From: Sabellastarte sp. h YS-2021
Lineage: Eukaryota > Annelida > Polychaeta > Sabellida > Sabellidae
Length of the DNA stretch: 64,000 bases
NCBI GenBank assembly: GCA_964017235.1
Contig: OZ024932.1
Location: 82,463,451 to 82,527,450, forward strand
Direction of reading: 5' to 3'
A program made the position numbers and the translations under genes. Shown in pieces: positions 25,434 through 37,800 of the stretch (position 1 is its first letter; every line of letters begins with the position of its first letter). Below the pieces are notes generated by a model. That model saw only the letters and a program-made list of their open reading frames with translations, did not search any database and was not told the DNA's origin.

Positions 25434-28400
25434 GGTGGCTGTATCGGGATGGTCTGATATTTTCTCAGTTAAGGCAGATTTAAGGCTGTAAACCACATTG
25501 TGTCCCACAGGAGTCGCCACTTGAATGAATTTTAGTGGTGTGTTCCTTCAGAAATGCATATCCAGTCCAAAGTACAGGTTCAGGGAGTGTAGGTGGCGAG
25601 GATGTCATAACATGCCAGATCAGTCCAAACCACCCCTTAAAGTTGATCAAACCTGCTCAAATTTTCACAGAAAACTCAGTTTATATCAGAGAATGAATTT
25701 GTATTGGTCTGGTCCACTCGAGGGCCATATTAGGAATTTTCATTTTCGGGGTGTGGGGGGGGCCCCTTGGCCTCCCCTCATGGGGTGAATGTCAAGTATA
25801 TCACAATATTGCCAGACTGAAGCCCCCATTTAATTTCATGCTTGTTTTAAAAATAAAGGGGGATATTTTAGGCACATTTGGAGCATTACATGTCTGAACA
25901 GAAAATATTTTACCCAAATAATGCTGTTAAAATGGTCCAAAATAGATGTAAATCAGCCCAAACCAGTACTAAATATTGCTCTGTAACCATGAAACTTGGC
26001 CAAAATATCACCTGCCACTCACTAAATCTGATTGCACAGGTTTTAGCATTACATCTGGTGTACCAGTGGTGTCATCTGTGTCAAATATGGTCCAGGAAGG
26101 CGAAAATACAGCCTCAGGTGGCTGTATCGGGATGGTCTGATATTTTCTCAGTTAAGGCAGATTTAAGGCTGTAAACCACATTGTGTCCCACAGGAGTCGC
26201 CACTTGAATGAATTTTAGTGGTGTGTTCCTTCAGAAATGCATATCCAGTCCAAAGTACAGGTTCAGGGAGTGTAGGTGGCGAGGATGTCATAACATGCCA
26301 GATCAGTCCAAACCACCCCTTAAAGTTGATCAAACCTGCTCAAATTTTCACAGAAAACTCAGTTTATATCAGAGAATGAATTTGTATTGGTCTGGTCCAC
26401 TCGAGGGCCATATTAGGAATTTTCATTTTCGGGGTGTGGGGGGGGGCCCCTTGGCCTCCCCTCATGGGGTGAATGTCAAGTATATCACAATATTGCCAGA
26501 CTGAAGCCCCCATTTAATTTCATGCTTGTTTTAAAAATAAAGGGGGATATTTTAGGCACATTTGGAGCATTACATGTCTGAACAGAAAATATTTTACCCA
26601 AATAATGCTGTTAAAATGGTCCAAAATAGATGTAAATCAGCCCAAACCAGTACTAAATATTGCTCTGTAACCATGAAACTTGGCCAAAATATCACCTGCC
26701 ACTCACTAAATCTGATTGCACAGGTTTTAGCATTACATCTGGTGTACCAGTGGTGTCATCTGTGTCAAATATGGTCCAGGAAGGCGAAAATACAGCCTCA
26801 GGTGGCTGTATCGGGATGGTCTGATATTTTCTCAGTTAAGGCAGATTTAAGGCTGTAAACCACATTGTGTCCCACAGGAGTCGCCACTTGAATGAATTTT
26901 AGTGGTGTGTTCCTTCAGAAATGCATATCCAGTCCAAAGTACAGGTTCAGGGAGTGTAGGTGGCGAGGATGTCATAACATGCCAGATCAGTCCAAACCAC
27001 CCCTTAAAGTTGATCAAACCTGCTCAAATTTTCACAGAAAACTCAGTTTATATCAGAGAATGAATTTGTATTGGTCTGGTCCACTCGAGGGCCATATTAG
27101 GAATTTTCATTTTCGGGGTGTGGGGGGGCCCCCTGGCCTCCCCTCATGGGGTGAATGTCAAGTATATCACAATATTGCCAGACTGAAGCCCCCATTTAAT
27201 TTCATGCTTGTTTTAAAAATAAAGGGGGATATTTTAGGCACATTTGGAGCATTACATGTCTGAACAGAAAATATTTTACCCAAATAATGCTGTTAAAATG
27301 GTCCAAAATAGATGTAAATCAGCCCAAACCAGTACTAAATATTGCTCTGTAACCATGAAACTTGGCCAAAATATCACCTGCCACTCACTAAATCTGATTG
27401 CACAGGTTTTAGCATTACATCTGGTGTACCAGTGGTGTCATCTGTGTCAAATATGGTCCAGAAAGGCGAAAATACAGCCTCAGGTGGCTGTATCGGGATG
27501 GTCTGATATTTTCTCAGTTAAGGCAGATTTAAGGCTGTAAACCACATTGTGTCCCACAGGAGTCGCCACTTGAATGAATTTTAGTGGTGTGTTCCTTCAG
27601 AAATGCATATCCAGTCCAAAGTACAGGTTCAGGGAGTGTAGGTGGCGAGGATGTCATAACATGCCAGATCAGTCCAAACCACCCCTTAAAGTTGATCAAA
27701 CCTGCTCAAATTTTCACAGAAAACTCAGTTTATATCAGAGAATGAATTTGTATTGGTCTGGTCCACTCGAGGGCCATATTAGGAATTTTCATTTTCGGGG
27801 TGTGGGGGGGCCCCTTGGCCTCCCCTCATGGGGTGAATGTCAAGTATATCACAATATTGCCAGACTGAAGCCCCCATTTAATTTCATGCTTGTTTTAAAA
27901 ATAAAGGGGGATATTTTAGGCACATTTGGAGCATTACATGTCTGAACAGAAAATATTTTACCCAAATAATGCTGTTAAAATGGTCCAAAATAGATGTAAA
28001 TCAGCCCAAACCAGTACTAAATATTGCTCTGTAACCATGAAACTTGGCCAAAATATCACCTGCCACTCACTAAATCTGATTGCACAGGTTTTAGCATTAC
28101 ATCTGGTGTACCAGTGGTGTCATCTGTGTCAAATATGGTCCAGGAAGGCGAAAATACAGCCTCAGGTGGCTGTATCGGGATGGTCTGATATTTTCTCAGT
28201 TAAGGCAGATTTAAGGCTGTAAACCACATTGTGTCCCACAGGAGTCGCCACTTGAATGAATTTTAGTGGTGTGTTCCTTCAGAAATGCATATCCAGTCCA
28301 AAGTACAGGTTCAGGGAGTGTAGGTGGCGAGGATGTCATAACATGCCAGATCAGTCCAAACCACCCCTTAAAGTTGATCAAACCTGCTCAAATTTTCACA

Positions 28401-28662
28401 GAAAACTCAGTTTATATCAGAGAATGAATTTGTATTGGTCTGGTCCACTCGAGGGCCATATTAGGAATTTTCATTTTCGGGGTGTGGGGGGGGCCCCTTG
28501 GCCTCCCCTCATGGGGTGAATGTCAAGTATATCACAATATTGCCAGACTGAAGCCCCCATTTAATTTCATGCTTGTTTTAAAAATAAAGGGGGATATTTT
28601 AGGCACATTTGGAGCATTACATGTCTGAACAGAAAATATTTTACCCAAATAATGCTGTTAAA

Positions 28663-31600
28663 ATGGTCCAAAATAGATGTAAATCAGCCCAAACCAGTAC
28701 TAAATATTGCTCTGTAACCATGAAACTTGGCCAAAATATCACCTGCCACTCACTAAATCTGATTGCACAGGTTTTAGCATTACATCTGGTGTACCAGTGG
28801 TGTCATCTGTGTCAAATATGGTCCAGGAAGGCGAAAATACAGCCTCAGGTGGCTGTATCGGGATGGTCTGATATTTTCTCAGTTAAGGCAGATTTAAGGC
28901 TGTAAACCACATTGTGTCCCACAGGAGTCGCCACTTGAATGAATTTTAGTGGTGTGTTCCTTCAGAAATGCATATCCAGTCCAAAGTACAGGTTCAGGGA
29001 GTGTAGGTGGCGAGGATGTCATAACATGCCAGATCAGTCCAAACCACCCCTTAAAGTTGATCAAACCTGCTCAAATTTTCACAGAAAACTCAGTTTATAT
29101 CAGAGAATGAATTTGTATTGGTCTGGTCCACTCGAGGGCCATATTAGGAATTTTCATTTTCGGGGTGTGGGGGGGCCCCCTGGCCTCCCCTCATGGGGTG
29201 AATGTCAAGTATATCACAATATTGCCAGACTGAAGCCCCCATTTAATTTCATGCTTGTTTTAAAAATAAAGGGGGATATTTTAGGCACATTTGGAGCATT
29301 ACATATCTGAACAGAAAATATTTTACCCAAATAATGCTGTTAAAATGGTCCAAAATAGATGTAAATCAGCCCAAACCAGTACTAAATATTGCTCTGTAAC
29401 CATGAAACTTGGCCAAAATATCACCTGCCACTCACTAAATCTGATTGCACAGGTTTTAGCATTACATCTGGTGTACCAGTGGTGTCATCTGTGTCAAATA
29501 TGGTCCAGGAAGGCGAAAATACAGCCTCAGGTGGCTGTATCGGGATGGTCTGATATTTTCTCAGTTAAGGCAGATTTAAGGCTGTAAACCACATTGTGTC
29601 CCACAGGAGTCGCCACTTGAATGAATTTTAGTGGTGTGTTCCTTCAGAAATGCATATCCAGTCCAAAGTACAGGTTCAGGGAGTGTAGGTGGCGAGGATG
29701 TCATAACATGCCAGATCAGTCCAAACCACCCCTTAAAGTTGATCAAACCTGCTCAAATTTTCACAGAAAACTCAGTTTATATCAGAGAATGAATTTGTAT
29801 TGGTCTGGTCCACTCGAGGGCCATATTAGGAATTTTCATTTTCGGGGTGTGGGGGGGCCCCCTGGCCTCCCCTCATGGGGTGAATGTCAAGTATATCACA
29901 ATATTGCCAGACTGAAGCCCCCATTTAATTTCATGCTTGTTTTAAAAATAAAGGGGGATATTTTAGGCACATTTGGAGCATTACATATCTGAACAGAAAA
30001 TATTTTACCCAAATAATGCTGTTAAAATGGTCCAAAATAGATGTAAATCAGCCCAAACCAGTACTAAATATTGCTCTGTAACCATGAAACTTGGCCAAAA
30101 TATCACCTGCCACTCACTAAATCTGATTGCACAGGTTTTAGCATTACATCTGGTGTACCAGTGGTGTCATCTGTGTCAAATATGGTCCAGGAAGGCGAAA
30201 ATACAGCCTCAGGTGGCTGTATTGGGATGGTCTGATATTTTCTCAGTTAAGGCAGATTTAAGGCTGTAAACCACATTGTGTCCCACAGGAGTCGCCACTT
30301 GAATGAATTTTAGTGGTGTGTTCCTTCAGAAATGCATATCCAGTCCAAAGTACAGGTTCAGGGAGTGTAGGTGGCGAGGATGTCATAACATGCCAGATCA
30401 GTCCAAACCACCCCTTAAAGTTGATCAAACCTGCTCAAATTTTCACAGAAAACTCAGTTTATATCAGAGAATGAATTTGTATTGGTCTGGTCCACTCGAG
30501 GGCCATATTAGGAATTTTCATTTTCGGGGTGTGGGGGGGCCCCTTGGCCTCCCCTCATGGGGTGAATGTCAAGTATATCACAATATTGCCAGACTGAAGC
30601 CCCCATTTAATTTCATGCTTGTTTTAAAAATAAAGGGGGATATTTTAGGCACATTTGGAGCATTACATGTCTGAACAGAAAATATTTTACCCAAATAATG
30701 CTGTTAAAATGGTCCAAAATAGATGTAAATCAGCCCAAACCAGTACTAAATATTGCTCTGTAACCATGAAACTTGGCCAAAATATCACCTGCCACTCACT
30801 AAATCTGATTGCACAGGTTTTAGCATTACATCTGGTGTACCAGTGGTGTCATCTGTGTCAAATATGGTCCAGGAAGGCGAAAATACAGCCTCAGGTGGCT
30901 GTATTGGGATGGTCTGATATTTTCTCAGTTAAGGCAGATTTAAGGCTGTAAACCACATTGTGTCCCACAGGAGTCGCCACTTGAATGAATTTTAGTGGTG
31001 TGTTCCTTCAGAAATGCATATCCAGTCCAAAGTACAGGTTCAGGGAGTGTAGGTGGCGAGGATGTCATAACATGCCAGATCAGTCCAAACCACCCCTTAA
31101 AGTTGATCAAACCTGCTCAAATTTTCACAGAAAACTCAGTTTATATCAGAGAATGAATTTGTATTGGTCTGGTCCACTCGAGGGCCATATTAGGAATTTT
31201 CATTTTCGGGGTGTGGGGGGGCCCCCTGGCCTCCCCTCATGGGGTGAATGTCAAGTATATCACAATATTGCCAGACTGAAGCCCCCATTTAATTTCATGC
31301 TTGTTTTAAAAATAAAGGGGGATATTTTAGGCACATTTGGAGCATTACATATCTGAACAGAAAATATTTTACCCAAATAATGCTGTTAAAATGGTCCAAA
31401 ATAGATGTAAATCAGCCCAAACCAGTACTAAATATTGCTCTGTAACCATGAAACTTGGCCAAAATATCACCTGCCACTCACTAAATCTGATTGCACAGGT
31501 TTTAGCATTACATCTGGTGTACCAGTGGTGTCATCTGTGTCAAATATGGTCCAGGAAGGCGAAAATACAGCCTCAGGTGGCTGTATCGGGATGGTCTGAT

Positions 31601-34600
31601 ATTTTCTCAGTTAAGGCAGATTTAAGGCTGTAAACCACATTGTGTCCCACAGGAGTCGCCACTTGAATGAATTTTAGTGGTGTGTTCCTTCAGAAATGCA
31701 TATCCAGTCCAAAGTACAGGTTCAGGGAGTGTAGGTGGCGAGGATGTCATAACATGCCAGATCAGTCCAAACCACCCCTTAAAGTTGATCAAACCTGCTC
31801 AAATTTTCACAGAAAACTCAGTTTATATCAGAGAATGAATTTGTATTGGTCTGGTCCACTCGAGGGCCATATTAGGAATTTTCATTTTCGGGGTGTGGGG
31901 GGGCCCCCTGGCCTCCCCTCATGGGGTGAATGTCAAGTATATCACAATATTGCCAGACTGAAGCCCCCATTTAATTTCATGCTTGTTTTAAAAATAAAGG
32001 GGGATATTTTAGGCACATTTGGAGCATTACATATCTGAACAGAAAATATTTTACCCAAATAATGCTGTTAAAATGGTCCAAAATAGATGTAAATCAGCCC
32101 AAACCAGTACTAAATATTGCTCTGTAACCATGAAACTTGGCCAAAATATCACCTGCCACTCACTAAATCTGATTGCACAGGTTTTAGCATTACATCTGGT
32201 GTACCAGTGGTGTCATCTGTGTCAAATATGGTCCAGGAAGGCGAAAATACAGCCTCAGGTGGCTGTATTGGGATGGTCTGATATTTTCTCAGTTAAGGCA
32301 GATTTAAGGCTGTAAACCACATTGTGTCCCACAGGAGTCGCCACTTGAATGAATTTTAGTGGTGTGTTCCTTCAGAAATGCATATCCAGTCCAAAGTACA
32401 GGTTCAGGGAGTGTAGGTGGCGAGGATGTCATAACATGCCAGATCAGTCCAAACCACCCCTTAAAGTTGATCAAACCTGCTCAAATTTTCACAGAAAACT
32501 CAGTTTATATCAGAGAATGAATTTGTATTGGTCTGGTCCACTCGAGGGCCATATTAGGAATTTTCATTTTCGGGGTGTGGGGGGGCCCCTTGGCCTCCCC
32601 TCATGGGGTGAATGTCAAGTATATCACAATATTGCCAGACTGAAGCCCCCATTTAATTTCATGCTTGTTTTAAAGATAAAGGGGGATATTTTAGGCACAT
32701 TTGGAGCATTACATGTCTGAACAGAAAATATTTTACCCAAATAATGCTGTTAAAATGGTCCAAAATAGATGTAAATCAGCCCAAACCAGTACTAAATATT
32801 GCTCTGTAACCATGAAACTTGGCCAAAATATCACCTGCCACTCACTAAATCTGATTGCACAGGTTTTAGCATTACATCTGGTGTACCAGTGGTGTCATCT
32901 GTGTCAAATATGGTCCAGGAAGGCGAAAATACAGCCTCAGGTGGCTGTATTGGGATGGTCTGATATTTTCTCAGTTAAGGCAGATTTAAGGCTGTAAACC
33001 ACATTGTGTCCCACAGGAGTCGCCACTTGAATGAATTTTAGTGGTGTGTTCCTTCAGAAATGCATATCCAGTCCAAAGTACAGGTTCAGGGAGTGTAGGT
33101 GGCGAGGATGTCATAACATGCCAGATCAGTCCAAACCACCCCTTAAAGTTGATCAAACCTGCTCAAATTTTCACAGAAAACTCAGTTTATATCAGAGAAT
33201 GAATTTGTATTGGTCTGGTCCACTCGAGGGCCATATTAGGAATTTTCATTTTCGGGGTGTGGGGGGGCCCCCTGGCCTCCCCTCATGGGGTGAATGTCAA
33301 GTATATCACAATATTGCCAGACTGAAGCCCCCATTTAATTTCATGCTTGTTTTAAAAATAAAGGGGGATATTTTAGGCACATTTGGAGCATTACATATCT
33401 GAACAGAAAATATTTTACCCAAATAATGCTGTTAAAATGGTCCAAAATAGATGTAAATCAGCCCAAACCAGTACTAAATATTGCTCTGTAACCATGAAAC
33501 TTGGCCAAAATATCACCTGCCACTCACTAAATCTGATTGCACAGGTTTTAGCATTACATCTGGTGTACCAGTGGTGTCATCTGTGTCAAATATGGTCCAG
33601 GAAGGCGAAAATACAGCCTCAGGTGGCTGTATCGGGATGGTCTGATATTTTCTCAGTTAAGGCAGATTTAAGGCTGTAAACCACATTGTGTCCCACAGGA
33701 GTCGCCACTTGAATGAATTTTAGTGGTGTGTTCCTTCAGAAATGCATATCCAGTCCAAAGTACAGGTTCAGGGAGTGTAGGTGGCGAGGATGTCATAACA
33801 TGCCAGATCAGTCCAAACCACCCCTTAAAGTTGATCAAACCTGCTCAAATTTTCACAGAAAACTCAGTTTATATCAGAGAATGAATTTGTATTGGTCTGG
33901 TCCACTCGAGGGCCATATTAGGAATTTTCATTTTCGGGGTGTGGGGGGGCCCCCTGGCCTCCCCTCATGGGGTGAATGTCAAGTATATCACAATATTGCC
34001 AGACTGAAGCCCCCATTTAATTTCATGCTTGTTTTAAAAATAAAGGGGGATATTTTAGGCACATTTGGAGCATTACATATCTGAACAGAAAATATTTTAC
34101 CCAAATAATGCTGTTAAAATGGTCCAAAATAGATGTAAATCAGCCCAAACCAGTACTAAATATTGCTCTGTAACCATGAAACTTGGCCAAAATATCACCT
34201 GCCACTCACTAAATCTGATTGCACAGGTTTTAGCATTACATCTGGTGTACCAGTGGTGTCATCTGTGTCAAATATGGTCCAGGAAGGCGAAAATACAGCC
34301 TCAGGTGGCTGTATTGGGATGGTCTGATATTTTCTCAGTTAAGGCAGATTTAAGGCTGTAAACCACATTGTGTCCCACAGGAGTCGCCACTTGAATGAAT
34401 TTTAGTGGTGTGTTCCTTCAGAAATGCATATCCAGTCCAAAGTACAGGTTCAGGGAGTGTAGGTGGCGAGGATGTCATAACATGCCAGATCAGTCCAAAC
34501 CACCCCTTAAAGTTGATCAAACCTGCTCAAATTTTCACAGAAAACTCAGTTTATATCAGAGAATGAATTTGTATTGGTCTGGTCCACTCGAGGGCCATAT

Positions 34601-34800
34601 TAGGAATTTTCATTTTCGGGGTGTGGGGGGGCCCCTTGGCCTCCCCTCATGGGGTGAATGTCAAGTATATCACAATATTGCCAGACTGAAGCCCCCATTT
34701 AATTTCATGCTTGTTTTAAAGATAAAGGGGGATATTTTAGGCACATTTGGAGCATTACATGTCTGAACAGAAAATATTTTACCCAAATAATGCTGTTAAA
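28663..34800 (+). repeat. HOR 3-mers of 2,046 bp, m43-m51
   Basis: Starts: 28663, 29345, 30027, 30709, 31391, 32073, 32755, 33437, 34119. Each 3-mer is two consecutive C518+A643 copies and then one T518, G643, T197 copy. The second and third 3-mers (30709-32754 and 32755-34800) agree at every marker: T197/C518/A643, C197/C518/A643, T197/T518/G603. The first differs, with C197 in its first copy and A603 in its third. Here A643 appears without T650, unlike the outer modules. Confidence 0.88.
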
Positions 34801-37800
34801 ATGGTCCAAAATAGATGTAAATCAGCCCAAACCAGTACTAAATATTGCTCTGTAACCATGAAACTTGGCCAAAATATCACCTGCCACTCACTAAATCTGA
34901 TTGCACAGGTTTTAGCATTACATCTGGTGTACCAGTGGTGTCATCTGTGTCAAATATGGTCCAGGAAGGCGAAAATACAGCCTCAGGTGGCTGTATTGGG
35001 ATGGTCTGATATTTTCTCAGTTAAGGCAGATTTAAGGCTGTAAACCACATTGTGTCCCACAGGAGTCGCCACTTGAATGAATTTTAGTGGTGTGTTCCTT
35101 CAGAAATGCATATCCAGTCCAAAGTACAGGTTCAGGGAGTGTAGGTGGCGAGGATGTCATAACATGCCAGATCAGTCCAAACCACCCCTTAAAGTTGATC
35201 AAACCTGCTCAAATTTTCACAGAAAACTCAGTTTATATCAGAGAATGAATTTGTATTGGTCTGGTCCACTCGAGGGCCATATTAGGAATTTTCATTTTCG
35301 GGGTGTGGGGGGGCCCCTTGGCCTCCCCTCATGGGGTGAATGTCAAGTATATCACAATATTGCCAGACTGAAGCCCCCATTTAATTTCATGCTTGTTTTA
35401 AAGATAAAGGGGGATATTTTAGGCACATTTGGAGCATTACATGTCTGAACAGAAAATATTTTACCCAAATAATGCTGTTAAAATGGTCCAAAATAGATGT
35501 AAATCAGCCCAAACCAGTACTAAATATTGCTCTGTAACCATGAAACTTGGCCAAAATATCACCTGCCACTCACTAAATCTGATTGCACAGGTTTTAGCAT
35601 TACATCTGGTGTACCAGTGGTGTCATCTGTGTCAAATATGGTCCAGGAAGGCGAAAATACAGCCTCAGGTGGCTGTATTGGGATGGTCTGATATTTTCTC
35701 AGTTAAGGCAGATTTAAGGCTGTAAACCACATTGTGTCCCACAGGAGTCGCCACTTGAATGAATTTTAGTGGTGTGTTCCTTCAGAAATGCATATCCAGT
35801 CCAAAGTACAGGTTCAGGGAGTGTAGGTGGCGAGGATGTCATAACATGCCAGATCAGTCCAAACCACCCCTTAAAGTTGATCAAACCTGCTCAAATTTTC
35901 ACAGAAAACTCAGTTTATATCAGAGAATGAATTTGTATTGGTCTGGTCCACTCGAGGGCCATATTAGGAATTTTCATTTTCGGGGTGTGGGGGGGCCCCT
36001 TGGCCTCCCCTCATGGGGTGAATGTCAAGTATATCACAATATTGCCAGACTGAAGCCCCCATTTAATTTCATGCTTGTTTTAAAGATAAAGGGGGATATT
36101 TTAGGCACATTTGGAGCATTACATGTCTGAACAGAAAATATTTTACCCAAATAATGCTGTTAAAATGGTCCAAAATAGATGTAAATCAGCCCAAACCAGT
36201 ACTAAATATTGCTCTGTAACCATGAAACTTGGCCAAAATATCACCTGCCACTCACTAAATCTGATTGCACAGGTTTTAGCATTACATCTGGTGTACCAGT
36301 GGTGTCATCTGTGTCAAATATGGTCCAGGAAGGCGAAAATACAGCCTCAGGTGGCTGTATTGGGATGGTCTGATATTTTCTCAGTTAAGGCAGATTTAAG
36401 GCTGTAAACCACATTGTGTCCCACAGGAGTCGCCACTTGAATGAATTTTAGTGGTGTGTTCCTTCAGAAATGCATATCCAGTCCAAAGTACAGGTTCAGG
36501 GAGTGTAGGTGGCGAGGATGTCATAACATGCCAGATCAGTCCAAACCACCCCTTAAAGTTGATCAAACCTGCTCAAATTTTCACAGAAAACTCAGTTTAT
36601 ATCAGAGAATGAATTTGTATTGGTCTGGTCCACTCGAGGGCCATATTAGGAATTTTCATTTTCGGGGTGTGGGGGGGCCCCTTGGCCTCCCCTCATGGGG
36701 TGAATGTCAAGTATATCACAATATTGCCAGACTGAAGCCCCCATTTAATTTCATGCTTGTTTTAAAGATAAAGGGGGATATTTTAGGCACATTTGGAGCA
36801 TTACATGTCTGAACAGAAAATATTTTACCCAAATAATGCTGTTAAAATGGTCCAAAATAGATGTAAATCAGCCCAAACCAGTACTAAATATTGCTCTGTA
36901 ACCATGAAACTTGGCCAAAATATCACCTGCCACTCACTAAATCTGATTGCACAGGTTTTAGCATTACATCTGGTGTACCAGTGGTGTCATCTGTGTCAAA
37001 TATGGTCCAGGAAGGCGAAAATACAGCCTCAGGTGGCTGTATCGGGATGGTCTGATATTTTCTCAGTTAAGGCAGATTTAAGGCTGTAAACCACATTGTG
37101 TCCCACAGGAGTCGCCACTTGAATGAATTTTAGTGGTGTGTTCCTTCAGAAATGCATATCCAGTCCAAAGTACAGGTTCAGGGAGTGTAGGTGGCGAGGA
37201 TGTCATAACATGCCAGATCAGTCCAAACCACCCCTTAAAGTTGATCAAACCTGCTCAAATTTTCACAGAAAACTCAGTTTATATCAGAGAATGAATTTGT
37301 ATTGGTCTGGTCCACTCGAGGGCCATATTAGGAATTTTCATTTTCGGGGTGTGGGGGGGGGCCCCTTGGCCTCCCCTCATGGGGTGAATGTCAAGTATAT
37401 CACAATATTGCCAGACTGAAGCCCCCATTTAATTTCATGCTTGTTTTAAAAATAAAGGGGGATATTTTAGGCACATTTGGAGCATTACATGTCTGAACAG
37501 AAAATATTTTACCCAAATAATGCTGTTAAAATGGTCCAAAATAGATGTAAATCAGCCCAAACCAGTACTAAATATTGCTCTGTAACCATGAAACTTGGCC
37601 AAAATATCACCTGCCACTCACTAAATCTGATTGCACAGGTTTTAGCATTACATCTGGTGTACCAGTGGTGTCATCTGTGTCAAATATGGTCCAGGAAGGC
37701 GAAAATACAGCCTCAGGTGGCTGTATCGGGATGGTCTGATATTTTCTCAGTTAAGGCAGATTTAAGGCTGTAAACCACATTGTGTCCCACAGGAGTCGCC

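Larger units (their letters stand above)
12283..29344 (+). repeat. A165 HOR domain, m19-m43, mostly 3-mers of 2,047 bp
   Basis: The basic step is an A165 copy, one or more eight-G copies, then a C518 copy. A165 copies are m19, m22, m25, m30, m33, m37 and m41 (variant bases 12447, 14494, 16541, 19954, 22001, 24731, 27462). Spacings are 2047, 2047, 3413, 2047, 2730 and 2731 bp, so the number of eight-G copies between them varies: 1, 1, 3, 1, 2 and 2 (m39 has nine G). Every A165 copy except m19 directly follows a C518 copy. C518 copies in the domain are m21, m24, m29, m32, m36, m40 and m43. A165 was not seen elsewhere in the window. m43 also carries A643 and belongs equally to the next domain. 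Confidence 0.88.
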
